NCBI RefSeq assembly: GCF_002796985.1
Contig: NZ_PEKX01000020.1
Location: 163,197 to 227,196, forward strand
Reading direction: 5' to 3'
DNA length: 64,000 bases
Source of the DNA: Pseudomonas sp.
GTDB lineage: Bacteria; Pseudomonadota; Gammaproteobacteria; Pseudomonadales; Pseudomonadaceae
In this document: positions 16,407 to 26,996 of the stretch, one piece after another
Position numbering within the stretch: the first letter of the stretch is position 1
Layout: each line of letters begins with the position of its first letter
Made by a program: the position numbers and the translations under genes
Notes under the pieces: generated by a model
Databases searched by the model: none
What the model saw: only the letters and a program-made list of their open reading frames with translations
Told to the model about the DNA's origin: nothing

Positions 16407-17443
16407 TTGCCACCGAGCCAGCCACCGGCCGGCGCCGCGAAGCGCAGCACGTAGGGGCGCCCATCGCCATCGGCGCGGGCATGCTCACCGTTGTCCAGGC
16501 CGATCCAGGCGCCCTGATCGTCGAGGATCAGCGCTTCGGCCACGCCATAAGGCAGGTCGTAGCGCCGCTCCGGGGCCAGCGCGCCGGCGGCGAAGGACCA
16601 GCAGAGCTCCTGCACACCGGTTTTCGCATCGCGGCGGCAGATCTGGTGTGCCAGGCGCTCCAGGGTGAACAGCTTGTCCTTGTAGACCACGAGGTCGGAG
16701 AAATCGATCGGCAGCGCACGCTCAGCCCCCAGCTCCGGCGGCGGCAGCGCAGTGCCGCCTTCGCTGAGCATCACGCAGTTGCCATCGCACTTCCAGGTGC
16801 CGTTCTCGTTATGCACCTTGAGCAGGCCGCGGCGCTGACGCTCGGCGGCCAGCCACATCTGCTTGCCATCGGCGCTGACGGCGATGCCTTCATAGAGCGC
16901 ATTGAATTCCATCAGCAGGCCGCTGGCACGCGCCTGGCGCATCAGGCTCTGCGGTAGCGGCAGCCAGCTCGGCTCGCCGACAGCGGGCAGCAGCAGCACG
17001 GCCGCATAGCCTTCGCTGACCACATAACGGTTGCCCGCCTGGTCGCAGCTGATGCCCTCGAAATCCATGGCGCCACCGCGCAATAACCCACCGATGCTGA
17101 CCCGCGCGCGGGTGCCCCAGGACAGGCCGCTTTCCGGCGTGCCCGGTACCACGAAGGGTTCGGCGGTGGCCTGCCAGGCCTTGCCCGGTTGCTCATCGAT
17201 CAGCAGGCGGTAAATACGGTCGTCGTCGCGGTCGGATATCGTCCACATCTCGCTGCCGCACAGCGCTAGCCCTGAAAGGTTGCCGCGGGGCATGCCTTCC
17301 ACCGGGTGCTCGGCGACGAACAGCAACGAAGCCGGCGCACTGGGAGCGGCCAACGGGGCAGCCGTCTTCGGCGATTCGACCGCGGGCTGGGCGGCCATCG
17401 CCAGACCAGCCAACAGCCAGGAGCAGGCCAGCAGCCAACGCAT
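16403..17443 (-). CDS. Secreted esterase-like/phytase-like beta-propeller protein
   Basis: A 346-residue exported protein: a signal peptide of about 18 residues (LLACSWLLAGLAMAA) followed by a beta-propeller of the phytase-like family (PF13449 type). Recognisable pieces are GNLSGLALCG, DFEGISCD, YEGIAVSADGKQMWLAAER and FTLERL. Members are called esterase-like activity of phytase proteins, but true activity is seldom shown. The ATG shares one base with the parE stop (TGATG), and the end overlaps the protease gene by four bases. It is thus locked into the parE-parC operon, a placement also seen in PAO1 (PA4966, from memory). Confidence 0.82.
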   Translation of the reverse strand: MRWLLACSWLLAGLAMAAQPAVESPKTAAPLAAPSAPASLLFVAEHPVEGMPRGNLSGLALCGSEMWTISDRDDDRIYRLLIDEQPGKAWQATAEPFVVPGTPESGLSWGTRARVSIGGLLRGGAMDFEGISCDQAGNRYVVSEGYAAVLLLPAVGEPSWLPLPQSLMRQARASGLLMEFNALYEGIAVSADGKQMWLAAERQRRGLLKVHNENGTWKCDGNCVMLSEGGTALPPPELGAERALPIDFSDLVVYKDKLFTLERLAHQICRRDAKTGVQELCWSFAAGALAPERRYDLPYGVAEALILDDQGAWIGLDNGEHARADGDGRPYVLRFAAPAGGWLGGK

Positions 17444-19341
17444 CAGGCCAGCACCTCCGCGAGGTTACCCTTGGTTTCCAGCCAGGACTTGCGGTCGCCA
17501 GCGCGCTTCTTGGCCAGCAGCATATCCATCATCTCCAGGGTGCCCTCGGCGTCTTCCAGGGTGAGCTGCACCAGACGACGGGTATTGGGGTCCATGGTGG
17601 TTTCGCGCAGCTGCGGCGGGTTCATCTCGCCCAGGCCCTTGAATCGGGTGACCTGCGGCTTGCCGCGGCGCTTTTCGGCAACCAGGCGATCAAGGATGCC
17701 ATCACGCTCACCGTCATCCAGGGCGTAGAAAATTTCCTTGCCCAGGTCGATGCGGTAGAGCGGCGGCATCGCGACGTAGACGTGGCCGGCATCCACCAGC
17801 GGGCGAAAATGACGGACGAACAAGGCGCAGATCAGCGTGGCGATGTGCAGGCCGTCGGAGTCGGCGTCGGCGAGGATGCAGACCTTGCCGTAGCGCAGTT
17901 CGCCAAGATCGGCCGAGCCTGGATCGACGCCGATGGCCACGGCGATGTTGTGCACTTCCTGGCTCGCCAGTACTTCGCCGCCATCGACTTCCCAGGTGTT
18001 GAGGATCTTCCCGCGCAGCGGCAGGATCGCCTGGAACTCCTTGTCGCGCGCCTGCTTGGCCGAACCACCGGCGGAGTCACCTTCCACCAGGAACAGCTCG
18101 GCGCGCATCGGGTCCTGGCCGGCGCAATCGGCCAGCTTGCCGGGCAGCGCCGGGCCCTGGGTAATTTTCTTGCGCTCGACCTTCTTGCCCGCCTTGAGGC
18201 GACGGCCGGCGTTGCTGATGGCCAGCTCGGCCAGTTGCAGGCCCAGCTCGGGGTGCGCATTGAGCCACAGGCTGAAGGCATCCTTGACCACGCCGGAGAC
18301 GAACGCGGCAGCCTCGCGAGAGGACAGGCGCTCCTTGGTCTGGCCGGAGAACTGCGGCTCCTGCATCTTCATCGAGAGGACGAAGGCGATACGTTCCCAG
18401 ACGTCTTCCGGGGCCAGCTTCACGCCGCGCGGCAGCAGGTTGCGGAATTCGCAGAACTCGCGCATCGCGTCCAGCAGGCCCTGGCGCAGGCCGTTGACGT
18501 GGGTGCCGCCCTGGGCGGTGGGAATCAGGTTGACGTAGCTTTCCTGCAGCGATTCGCCCCCCTCGGGCAGCCACAGCAGGGCCCAGTCCACCGCTTCCTT
18601 GTTGCCGGCCAGCGTGCCGCAGAACGGCTCGTCAGGCAGGCGCAGGTTTTCCGAGACCGAGTCGACCAGGTAGGAACGCAGGCCGTCCTCGAAGTGCCAT
18701 TCGATGCGCTCGCCGCTGGACTTGTCCTCGAAGCTCACCAGCAGGCCCGGGCAGAGCACGGCCTTGGCCTTGAGCACATGCTTGAGGCGGCTGACGGAGA
18801 ACTTGTGCGAGTCGAAGTACTTGGCGTCCGGCCAGAAGTGCACGCTGGTGCCGGTGTTGCGCTTGCCGACGGTGCCGACCACTTCCAGGTCGCTGGACTT
18901 GAAGCCGTCGGCGAAGGTCATGCGGTATTCGTTGCCGTCACGCTTGACCCGTACCTCGACCAGGGTCGACAGCGCGTTCACTACCGAGATACCGACGCCG
19001 TGCAGGCCGCCGGAGAACTGGTAGTTCTTGTTGGAGAACTTGCCGCCGGCATGCAGCTTGGTGAGGATCAGCTCGACACCGGGCACGCCCTCTTCGGGGT
19101 GGATATCCACCGGCATGCCGCGGCCGTCGTCGATCACTTCCAGCGAGTTGTCCTCGTGGAGGATCACCTGCACGCTCTTGGCGTGCCCGGCGAGGGCTTC
19201 GTCGACGCTGTTGTCGATGACTTCCTGGGCCAGGTGGTTGGGCCGCGAGGTGTCGGTGTACATGCCCGGGCGCTTGCGCACCGGATCGAGGCCGGAGAGA
19301 ACCTCGATGGCGTCTGCGTTATAGGCGTTCTGCTGGGCCAT
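17443..19341 (-). CDS. parE: DNA topoisomerase IV subunit B
   Basis: ParE is the ATPase subunit of topoisomerase IV. The 632-residue protein shows the GHKL ATP site (VIDNSVDEALAG, DDGRGMPVDIH, GLHGVGISVVNALS) in the N-terminal third. The TOPRIM domain is toward the C-terminus with EGDSAGGSAKQARD and the metal-binding DADSDGLHI. Length is typical of ParE rather than GyrB. The ATG at 19339-19341 is the start, 11 bp after the YqiA-like gene. It begins the four-gene chain that ends with parC, so stoichiometry of the two subunits probably depends on coupling through two intervening genes. Confidence 0.97.
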   Translation of the reverse strand: MAQQNAYNADAIEVLSGLDPVRKRPGMYTDTSRPNHLAQEVIDNSVDEALAGHAKSVQVILHEDNSLEVIDDGRGMPVDIHPEEGVPGVELILTKLHAGGKFSNKNYQFSGGLHGVGISVVNALSTLVEVRVKRDGNEYRMTFADGFKSSDLEVVGTVGKRNTGTSVHFWPDAKYFDSHKFSVSRLKHVLKAKAVLCPGLLVSFEDKSSGERIEWHFEDGLRSYLVDSVSENLRLPDEPFCGTLAGNKEAVDWALLWLPEGGESLQESYVNLIPTAQGGTHVNGLRQGLLDAMREFCEFRNLLPRGVKLAPEDVWERIAFVLSMKMQEPQFSGQTKERLSSREAAAFVSGVVKDAFSLWLNAHPELGLQLAELAISNAGRRLKAGKKVERKKITQGPALPGKLADCAGQDPMRAELFLVEGDSAGGSAKQARDKEFQAILPLRGKILNTWEVDGGEVLASQEVHNIAVAIGVDPGSADLGELRYGKVCILADADSDGLHIATLICALFVRHFRPLVDAGHVYVAMPPLYRIDLGKEIFYALDDGERDGILDRLVAEKRRGKPQVTRFKGLGEMNPPQLRETTMDPNTRRLVQLTLEDAEGTLEMMDMLLAKKRAGDRKSWLETKGNLAEVLA

Positions 19342-19352
19342 GGGGTTCCTGC

Positions 19353-19982
19353 TTAATCAGTCGAAGAGGTGATGGCTTCAAAGGCGGCAAAGTCGACGTC
19401 GCGCCACTGGCTGGACGGCACGCCGGCAAAGGCCAGGAGTGCCGGCAGATGGCTGACGAAGCGCTGGAAGCTGTGGTCGCCGCCGGACTCGATGCGCAGC
19501 GCAGCAGCCCGGTAGTAGCGCTCGGCGGCGCGGTAGTCGAGGGTTTCGTCGGCGGTCTGCAGCCACACCTGGTAGCGCGAGCCGTCGGTCGGCGCCGGGA
19601 CTTCCAGCTCCGCCAGCGCGGCGACGTGGTCCAGGGTCAGTTCCCAGGTCTCGCCGCTGTAGTAGTTGGTCTGCGGGCCGAGCTGACCGTCGAACAGCCG
19701 GTGCGGCGCCACGGCCGGGTTGATCAGCACGGCCTTGAGGCCATGGCGCTCGGCAAGACAAGTCGCGTAGTAGCCGCCCAGGGAGCTGCCGATCAGCAGC
19801 GGCTGGCCCAGTTCGGCGACGGCGGATTCCAGTTGCGCCATGGCCTTGCGCGGATGGTGGTGCAGTGCGGGCACGCGCACATGCTCGGCCAGATCCAGGC
19901 GCTCCATGGCGGCCGTGAACTGGCGCGCCTTCTGCGAGCCGGGCGAACTGTTGAATCCGTGGATATAGAGGAATGCGGTCAT
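19353..19982 (-). CDS. YqiA/YcfP-like alpha/beta-hydrolase (esterase)
   Basis: A 209-residue alpha/beta-hydrolase. The N-terminus has FLYIHGFNSSPGS, the nucleophile elbow is GSSLGGYYA and the C-terminal His lies in GGDHSF, matching the YqiA esterase family. In E. coli yqiA also sits between cpdA and parE, so the neighbourhood supports the call. I prefer the ATG at 19980-19982 because homology starts there; an upstream TTG would add eight residues. Likely cytoplasmic; the natural ester substrate is not known. Confidence 0.88.
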   Translation of the reverse strand: MTAFLYIHGFNSSPGSQKARQFTAAMERLDLAEHVRVPALHHHPRKAMAQLESAVAELGQPLLIGSSLGGYYATCLAERHGLKAVLINPAVAPHRLFDGQLGPQTNYYSGETWELTLDHVAALAELEVPAPTDGSRYQVWLQTADETLDYRAAERYYRAAALRIESGGDHSFQRFVSHLPALLAFAGVPSSQWRDVDFAAFEAITSSTD

Positions 19983-20055
19983 GGGCCGGGAGGCTACAAG
20001 CTGCAAGTGGCATGCCGCAAGTGGGGCAGCGTCGCAAGCTGCTCCTGGCGACGGT

Positions 20056-20862
20056 TCAATAACCCTTGACGCTGTAGTCGATCTCGAACGCGATGTCGGT
20101 CACCCGCGACACACCGGTCTCCACGCCCCCGTCCGACAGCAGGCGCAACCAGCGGTAGCCCGGCGCAGGGCTGTCGACGCTGAAGTCTTCGCTGCCCGGA
20201 GTGAACTGCACGCAGGTGGACGGCGAGGCCAGCAGGCGCACGTCGCCGCGCATCTTGTCGATTTCCTGGTGCACATGCCCCCAGAGCAGGCAGCGCACGT
20301 TCGGGTAGCGGTCCAGCACGGCGAAGAGCTTTTCCGGGTTGTAGATGCCGATGCGGTCCATCCACTGGCTGCCGATGGGCACCGGGTGGTGATGGAAGCT
20401 GATCAGCAGGTGCTTGTCCGGCGCGGCCTGGATGGCGCGCTCGAGCAACGCGGCCTGTTCATCGGTCACCTGCCCCGGCACCGCGCCGGGGATGGTGGAA
20501 TCCAGCAGGATCACTCGCCAGGCGCCCAGGTCGATCACCGGATCGAGCAGATCGGTGCCGGCGGCGGCTTCGCGCATCGGCTCCATTTCGTCGTGATTGC
20601 CGGGGAACCAGCGGGTCGCGGCAGCGATCGGCGCGGTAATCGCGCGGAAGCGCTGGTAGGACTCGACCGAGCCATCCTGGGAGAGATCACCCGTGGCCAG
20701 CACCAGGTCGATCACCGGTTGCTCCTCGCCGACCAGGCGCACGACCTGAGTCAGGCTGTCGGCGGTGTCCATGCCCAGCAGCCGGCCGTTCTCTTGCGCG
20801 AACAGGTGGCTGTCGGAAAGCTGGACGACCAGGACGGAATCTGAAGCGGTGGGCTGGGGCAA
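20056..20862 (-). CDS. cpdA: 3',5'-cyclic-AMP phosphodiesterase CpdA
   Basis: CpdA hydrolyses cAMP to AMP and so lowers cAMP-Vfr signalling in P. aeruginosa. The class III metallophosphodiesterase motifs are intact: LSDSHL, GDLSQDG, GNHDEM, FHHHP and GHVHQE. Residues after the extension (PTASDSVLVVQLSD) begin the family homology. I chose the TTG at 20860-20862, with AGGAGA upstream, giving 268 residues, near the usual length; a longer open frame lacks a better start. The gene lies between the YqiB-like and YqiA-like genes, as in enterics. A TGTGA-type motif upstream is listed separately. Confidence 0.93.
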   Translation of the reverse strand: MPQPTASDSVLVVQLSDSHLFAQENGRLLGMDTADSLTQVVRLVGEEQPVIDLVLATGDLSQDGSVESYQRFRAITAPIAAATRWFPGNHDEMEPMREAAAGTDLLDPVIDLGAWRVILLDSTIPGAVPGQVTDEQAALLERAIQAAPDKHLLISFHHHPVPIGSQWMDRIGIYNPEKLFAVLDRYPNVRCLLWGHVHQEIDKMRGDVRLLASPSTCVQFTPGSEDFSVDSPAPGYRWLRLLSDGGVETGVSRVTDIAFEIDYSVKGY

Positions 20863-20946
20863 TGCGCCTTCTCCTGTGAGGCGGGCGTGCGGGAATTCGT
20901 GACGAAGTATGGTGACAGGCGCCCCCCTGAGCAAACCGGGAAAGCG

Positions 20947-20959
20947 TCACAGATCACAG
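20947..20959 (-). promoter_or_regulatory. Possible Vfr/CRP half-site pair upstream of cpdA
   Basis: The motif TCACAGATCACAG (two TGTGA half-sites on the minus strand) lies 85-97 bp before the cpdA start. The halves are in direct rather than inverted order, so the match to a CRP/Vfr site is imperfect. cpdA is known to respond to cAMP-Vfr in P. aeruginosa. Confidence 0.3.
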
Positions 20960-21032
20960 TTAGGGACACGAGTCGGCGATGGGCGGGCAGGATATCATGG
21001 CGCCACTATGCCACATCGCCATCACTGCGATT

Positions 21033-21491
21033 TCAGCGTTGCAGCACCGGCTCCAGCTCATGGCCGCAGGACAGGCAATGACTCAGCCATTCGCCGAGGA
21101 ACTGGTTGAGCTGGTTCTTCTCGTCCGGCTGGTGCATCGCCTGGTTCGGGTAGGGGTAGATCGCCAGCAGGCGGCGCGCCTGCTCAGCGCCAACCACTTC
21201 GGCCATGCGCGCGTCGTGGTACACCCGCACTTCCAACTTGGGCGCGGGCAGCCAGGGCAGCCCCAGCTCCTGGCGCACTTGCAGAACCGTGGTGTACGGG
21301 CAGGCTTCGAGCACGTCCAGCGCCAGCACGCCGAGCAGCCGCTCGCCTTCGCTGAGCGCCACGCGGCGCGAGACCTGGGCTTCGCGCATTTCCGGCAACA
21401 GGCGCATCAGGCGCAAGTAGTTCGCCTCGCAGGTCGCCTGCAGACCCGCCAGGTCGACGCGATAGCGCTCGCGCAGCAGATTCACACCCAT
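21033..21491 (-). CDS. DUF1249 family protein, YqiB-like
   Basis: A 152-residue soluble protein of the DUF1249 family. The start MGVNLLRERYRVDLAGLQ, the central LEVRVYHDARMAEV and the C-terminal WLSHCLSCGHE with paired Cys are typical. Function is unknown. In E. coli yqiB lies between nudF and cpdA, exactly the order found here. The ATG at 21489-21491 lies inside the end of nudF, overlapping by ten bases, so translation is likely coupled. An upstream in-frame start is possible but outside the conserved region. Confidence 0.88.
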   Translation of the reverse strand: MGVNLLRERYRVDLAGLQATCEANYLRLMRLLPEMREAQVSRRVALSEGERLLGVLALDVLEACPYTTVLQVRQELGLPWLPAPKLEVRVYHDARMAEVVGAEQARRLLAIYPYPNQAMHQPDEKNQLNQFLGEWLSHCLSCGHELEPVLQR

Positions 21492-22099
21492 AGCCCCCTT
21501 ACCTCGGCGCGGTTGAGCGCCAGCCATTGCAGGGCGAGCATGCTCGCCGCGTTGTTGATACGGCCGTCACGCACGGCCTGCAGTGCTTCCTCGAACGGCA
21601 TGACGTGGACGCGGATGTCCTCGCCCTCCTCCTCCAGCCCGTGGATGCCCGAGGCGTTGCTGCTGTCGCAGCGGCCGACGAACAGGTGCACCAGCTCGTT
21701 GCTGCCGCCGGGCGACGGCAGGTACTGGGCGATCGGCCAGAGCGCACCGAGGGTCAAGCCAGCTTCTTCCACCGCTTCGCGGCGGGCGACCTCTTCGGGC
21801 TCCTCGTCCTTGTCGATCAGCCCGGCGACCAGCTCCATCAGCCAGGGATTGACCCCGGCGTCCATGGCGCCGACGCGGAACTGCTCGATCAGCACCACTT
21901 CATCGCGTTGCGGATCGTAGGGCAGCACGCACACGGCATCGTGGCGCACGAACAACTCGCGCTTGAGCACCGGGCCCATGCCACCCGCGAACTGGCGGTG
22001 CCGCAGGTGCAGGCGGTCGACCTTGTAGAAGCCCTTGAAGCACTGCTCGCGCTTCTGGATCTCGATGTCCTGGGGGCCTGGCTTGAACGTTTCCGACAT
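21482..22099 (-). CDS. nudF: ADP-ribose pyrophosphatase NudF
   Basis: NudF hydrolyses ADP-ribose to AMP and ribose 5-phosphate. The 205-residue protein carries a complete Nudix box, running from GLIDKDE to REAVEEAGL with the expected spacing, and the ADP-ribose-specific downstream region (YLPSPGGSNELVHLFVG). The ATG at 22097-22099 starts homology (MSETFKPGPQD); upstream sequence contains a short duplicated GGAACGGGA that may act as ribosome site. It is the first gene of the nudF / yqiB-like / cpdA / yqiA-like series and diverges from the RsiV-like lipoprotein gene. Confidence 0.93.
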   Translation of the reverse strand: MSETFKPGPQDIEIQKREQCFKGFYKVDRLHLRHRQFAGGMGPVLKRELFVRHDAVCVLPYDPQRDEVVLIEQFRVGAMDAGVNPWLMELVAGLIDKDEEPEEVARREAVEEAGLTLGALWPIAQYLPSPGGSNELVHLFVGRCDSSNASGIHGLEEEGEDIRVHVMPFEEALQAVRDGRINNAASMLALQWLALNRAEVRGLWV

Positions 22100-22327
22100 C
22101 CCGTTCCTACTCCCGTTCCTACTGACAGTGCGTTGAACTTCGCGCCATCCTATCGCGCCGCCGAGAGCGACGCAGCCTCTTTCGCGGGCAGTCGGACGGC
22201 CAGAATGGCTGTGACCGCCGCACGCAGCCGGGGTTCGCAAAGTGGTTCATAATCCACCGCCGAACCGGCAGCGCCGATGGCGGTCGAACCACTCCATTGC
22301 CGGCGAACGTCAACGACAAGGAATCCC

Positions 22328-23080
22328 ATGCGACTTCTGAAACTAGCAGCCCTGTGCGGCATCAGCCTGTTACTGGGGGCATGCCAGGGCCTGTTCAAGC
22401 CCGCGCTCGACGAACCGCTGGCCGCGCAACACATCGCTTTCGAGCACCCCAAGCCGGGTTGCCAGGGCGAACAATGCCCACTGTTCAACCTCGACACCGT
22501 CCAATTCGACGACGAGCCGGCGCTCAACGAAGCGATCAACGCCCAACTGCTGCAACTGGCCCGCGAGGGCGAAGGCGCCGCGCCGGCCAACCTGGAACTG
22601 TACGAGAAACGCTTCCTGGATTCGGCCCAGCCTGGCTGGAGCTCCTACCTGCAAGCGAAGATCCGCGAGCAGCATGACGGTCTGGTGATCATCGAGCTGT
22701 CCAGCTATCGCTTCACCGGCGGCGAGTACGGCCAGCCCGGCCGCGCGTTCATCAATTATGATCGACGGATCCACAAGGTGCTCGCCCTGCAGGACATTCT
22801 TCTGCCCGGCCAGGAGGACAACTTCTGGAAGGTGGCGCGCATGGCGCACCAGGCGTGGATCCTGCAGAACAAGCTGGACGAACAGGACCCGAACTTCTCC
22901 AGGGACTGGCCGTTCCAGCCGACCCCGCATTTCGCCCTGACCTACGGCGCGCTGACGCTCAAGTACGACATCGACCGCATCGCCCCGCACTCGGTCGGGC
23001 ACCCCGAGCTGAAGATTCCCTATCCGCGCCTGAATGGCATCGTGAAAACCTATTACTTCCCGGGGCGTGGGGCGCAGTAG
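22328..23080 (+). CDS. DUF3298/RsiV-like lipoprotein
   Basis: A 250-residue lipoprotein: MRLLKLAALCGISLLLGAC ends in a lipobox with Cys at residue 19. The body includes YRFTGGEYGQPGRAFINYD and LALQDILLPGQE, characteristic of the DUF3298/DUF4163 region also found in the anti-sigma factor RsiV. There is no cytoplasmic sigma-binding part here, so it is a stand-alone envelope protein rather than an anti-sigma factor. The ATG at 22328 follows AAGGAATCCC. PA4972 holds this place in PAO1 (from memory). Function unknown. Confidence 0.8.
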   Translation: MRLLKLAALCGISLLLGACQGLFKPALDEPLAAQHIAFEHPKPGCQGEQCPLFNLDTVQFDDEPALNEAINAQLLQLAREGEGAAPANLELYEKRFLDSAQPGWSSYLQAKIREQHDGLVIIELSSYRFTGGEYGQPGRAFINYDRRIHKVLALQDILLPGQEDNFWKVARMAHQAWILQNKLDEQDPNFSRDWPFQPTPHFALTYGALTLKYDIDRIAPHSVGHPELKIPYPRLNGIVKTYYFPGRGAQ

Positions 23081-23106
23081 ATAAGGTTCACAGCGGCCGG
23101 TAGCCA

Positions 23107-23172
23107 ATCGCGGACGGAGTCCGCTCCTACGCCACGTTTCAGCACGTGCGCAGGAACGGACTCATCCGCGAT
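23107..23172. repeat. Degenerate palindrome of the ATCGCGGAC family
   Basis: Left arm ATCGCGGACGGAGTCCGCTC is intact; the right arm reads GGAACGGACTCATCCGCGAT with several changes. It lies just after the RsiV-like gene and beside the next palindrome. Confidence 0.75.
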
Positions 23173-23198
23173 CTGCCGACAAGGCCGGCATTGGGCGT

Positions 23199-23273
23199 GT
23201 TCGCGAGCAAGCTCGCTCCTACAGGCTCGGCGCCGATGCAACGGCTTTTGTAGGAGCGAGCTTGCTCGCGAAC
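23199..23273. repeat. REP-like inverted pair, TAGGAGCGAGCTTGCTCGCG family
   Basis: Arms GTTCGCGAGCAAGCTCGCTC and the exact complement lie head to head around a 25-base centre. Each arm is itself a small palindrome (GCGAGCAAGCTCGC), so each can form its own hairpin. It fills the gap between the convergent RsiV-like gene and cytX. Confidence 0.9.
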
Positions 23274-23277
23274 CGCA

Positions 23278-24564
23278 TCACGCAGAAGCCGGCACCTTCG
23301 TGCCAACCCGCCCCAGCAGCAGTTGCAGCACACCGGCCACCGCCAGCGCCGGCAGGGTCGCGCCCAGGTCCGGCTGGTAGTTCGCCAGCAGGTGATAGAC
23401 CACCACACCACCAGCCCAGGCCAGCAGCGAACCCCAGCGCAGGCCATGGGGAATCGCGGCCGGCGCGCGGCGGCGAAGCACGAAGTGGTCGATCAGCACC
23501 ACGCCGAACAACGGCGCGAACACCGAGCCGATCAGCAGCAGGAAGTTCTGGTACTGCGCCAGCGGCGCGAACCAGGCGATCAGGGTGCAGATCACGCCGA
23601 TGGCCAGGGCCAGTAGTTCGACCTTGAGCGGCAGCAGAATGCCGCTGGACACCGCCGCCGAGTGGATATCGGCGAAGGCCTTCTCCGACTCGTCGAGCAG
23701 GATCAGCAGCAGCGGGATGCCCATGCCGGCGCCGGCCAGCGCCAGTAGCAGCGCATTGGCGTCGCTGCCCTGGGCGAACGCCAGGGTGTAGGCCACGCCC
23801 AGCCCCATCAGCCAGAAGCAGCCGATGAAGAAGCCCAGCGCCGCACCGGTGAAGGTATGCCCGGCGCGCTTGCCGAAGCGCGAGTAGTCGGCAATCAGCG
23901 GCAGCCAGGAGAGCGGCATGGCGATGGCAATGTCGAAGCCCACGGCGAAGGACAGCGAGCCGTCACCAGCCTTGGCCCAGAGCGCAGCCAGGTCGGCACG
24001 CTGGAACAGGTCGAAGGTCAGCCAGACGCACGCGGCGAGCAGCAGCCAGATGCCCCAGCGGCGCAACACGCGGCGCACGAACGCCAGCGGGCCGGCGACC
24101 GCCAGCAGGGTCGCCAGCGCGCCGAATACCAGGGTCCAGAGGGCCGGGCTGGTCCACGCGCCGCCGTCACCCAAGGCACGGGCCGCCAGCACGCTGGCGG
24201 CATCGCGCATGACGATGATCTCGAAGGCGCCCCAGCCGATCAGCTGCATCAGGTTCAGCAGCGCGGGCAGCGCGGCGCCGTGGCTGCCCAGGCTGAGCTT
24301 GAGCGAGGCCATGGCGGACAAGCCGGTATCGGTGCCGATCACCCCGGCGCTGGCCAACAGCAGCACGCCGACCAGGGTGCCGAGCAGGATCGCGCCCAGC
24401 GCACCGGCCAGGCCCAGGCCCGGCGCGAGCAGTGCGCCGGTCTGCAGCACCATCAGGCCGATGCCCAGGGAGAACCAGAGGGAGAACAGGTCGCGCAGAC
24501 CGAGCACGCGCTGGGCGCTGCCCACGGCGGAAGTCGGTGAATAGTCGATGGCGGTAGTGGTCAC
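23278..24564 (-). CDS. cytX: NCS1-family hydroxymethylpyrimidine/cytosine transporter CytX
   Basis: A 428-residue membrane protein with about twelve hydrophobic segments and the purine-cytosine permease (NCS1) pattern, e.g. WGAFEIIVMRDA in helix 3 and MPLSWLPLIADYSRFG in the middle. CytX proteins are predicted to import hydroxymethylpyrimidine, the thiamin precursor, because they are often linked to thi genes. Here the gene follows thiC on the same strand, 160 bp away, and probably shares its TPP riboswitch control. Start chosen as the GTG at 24562-24564, since the sequence further upstream is repeat DNA read in frame. Confidence 0.85.
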   Translation of the reverse strand: MTTTAIDYSPTSAVGSAQRVLGLRDLFSLWFSLGIGLMVLQTGALLAPGLGLAGALGAILLGTLVGVLLLASAGVIGTDTGLSAMASLKLSLGSHGAALPALLNLMQLIGWGAFEIIVMRDAASVLAARALGDGGAWTSPALWTLVFGALATLLAVAGPLAFVRRVLRRWGIWLLLAACVWLTFDLFQRADLAALWAKAGDGSLSFAVGFDIAIAMPLSWLPLIADYSRFGKRAGHTFTGAALGFFIGCFWLMGLGVAYTLAFAQGSDANALLLALAGAGMGIPLLLILLDESEKAFADIHSAAVSSGILLPLKVELLALAIGVICTLIAWFAPLAQYQNFLLLIGSVFAPLFGVVLIDHFVLRRRAPAAIPHGLRWGSLLAWAGGVVVYHLLANYQPDLGATLPALAVAGVLQLLLGRVGTKVPASA

Positions 24565-24609
24565 GATGCGTGCAGGGCTCGAAGGTTGGATTGGATTTTT
24601 TTGTTTTTC

Positions 24610-24688
24610 GTAGGAGCGAGCTTGCTCGCGAACCGTGCCATCCGGCGACTCGGCTGCCGGGCGGTTCGCGAGCAAGCTCGCTCCTACA
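24610..24688. repeat. REP-like inverted pair between cytX and thiC
   Basis: Same family as 23199-23273: GTAGGAGCGAGCTTGCTCGC and its complement around a 29-base centre. Being between thiC and cytX it may shape the 3' end of thiC mRNA. Confidence 0.9.
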
Positions 24689-24724
24689 GGTTTGCCCACC
24701 CTAGCGATAAGGGCAGGCGCTGGC

Positions 24725-26605
<1,881 letters not shown>

Positions 26606-26730
26606 CCTGGCTCTCCTGGGGTTGATTGCCGGGGAGAACCTGGGACGAGAGGAGCTGCTTGCTGCAGCGAAGGAGCGCATCCCGAGAAGGGCTGGGGCCG
26701 GGGCGGAATGCGCCGCGGGATGCGTACTTC

Positions 26731-26818
26731 TTGTTCCCTACGCGGGTGCTAACCCGATCAGGTTCAACGGGATCCGGAATTATCCGATCTCAGCCCCTCA
26801 CGATGGGGCACCCCGACA
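26731..26818 (-). promoter_or_regulatory. TPP (THI-element) riboswitch of thiC
   Basis: On the minus strand the leader contains the invariant blocks of the TPP riboswitch in order: GGGGTGCC, GGGGCTGAGA (CTGAGA at 26788-26793), GAACCTGATC (26757-26766), and GCGTAGGGAA (26733-26742). The remaining 125 nt leader contains a 9-bp hairpin, CGCATCCCG with CGGGATGCG (26676-26724), that could be part of the expression platform. No T-run follows it, so translational or Rho-dependent control is more likely than intrinsic termination. Confidence 0.96.
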
Positions 26819-26829
26819 AGAACGCCCGC

Positions 26830-26859
26830 AGTCTAATCAAGTGCGCGGGGATAAGCCAA
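26830..26859 (-). promoter_or_regulatory. Sigma-70-like promoter of thiC
   Basis: On the minus strand TTGGCT (26854-26859) and TAGACT (26830-26835) are 18 bp apart and place a start just before the riboswitch. Confidence 0.6.
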
Positions 26860-26996
26860 CGCCGCCCGGCCGAAACGCGCAATTGCCTACACGCAACTAC
26901 ACTCCAGCCTCGGAAGGCTCGTACGAACGCGCCTTGACCGCCACCGGCGGCAACCGTAGCCTTGCCTCACCTCGCATCACTTTCCAGGATGAACGA

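Noticed and set aside
17782..19356. A 524-codon open frame on the plus strand opposite parE
   Set aside because: It mirrors parE, has a composition typical of antisense frames in GC-rich genes, and shows no motif.
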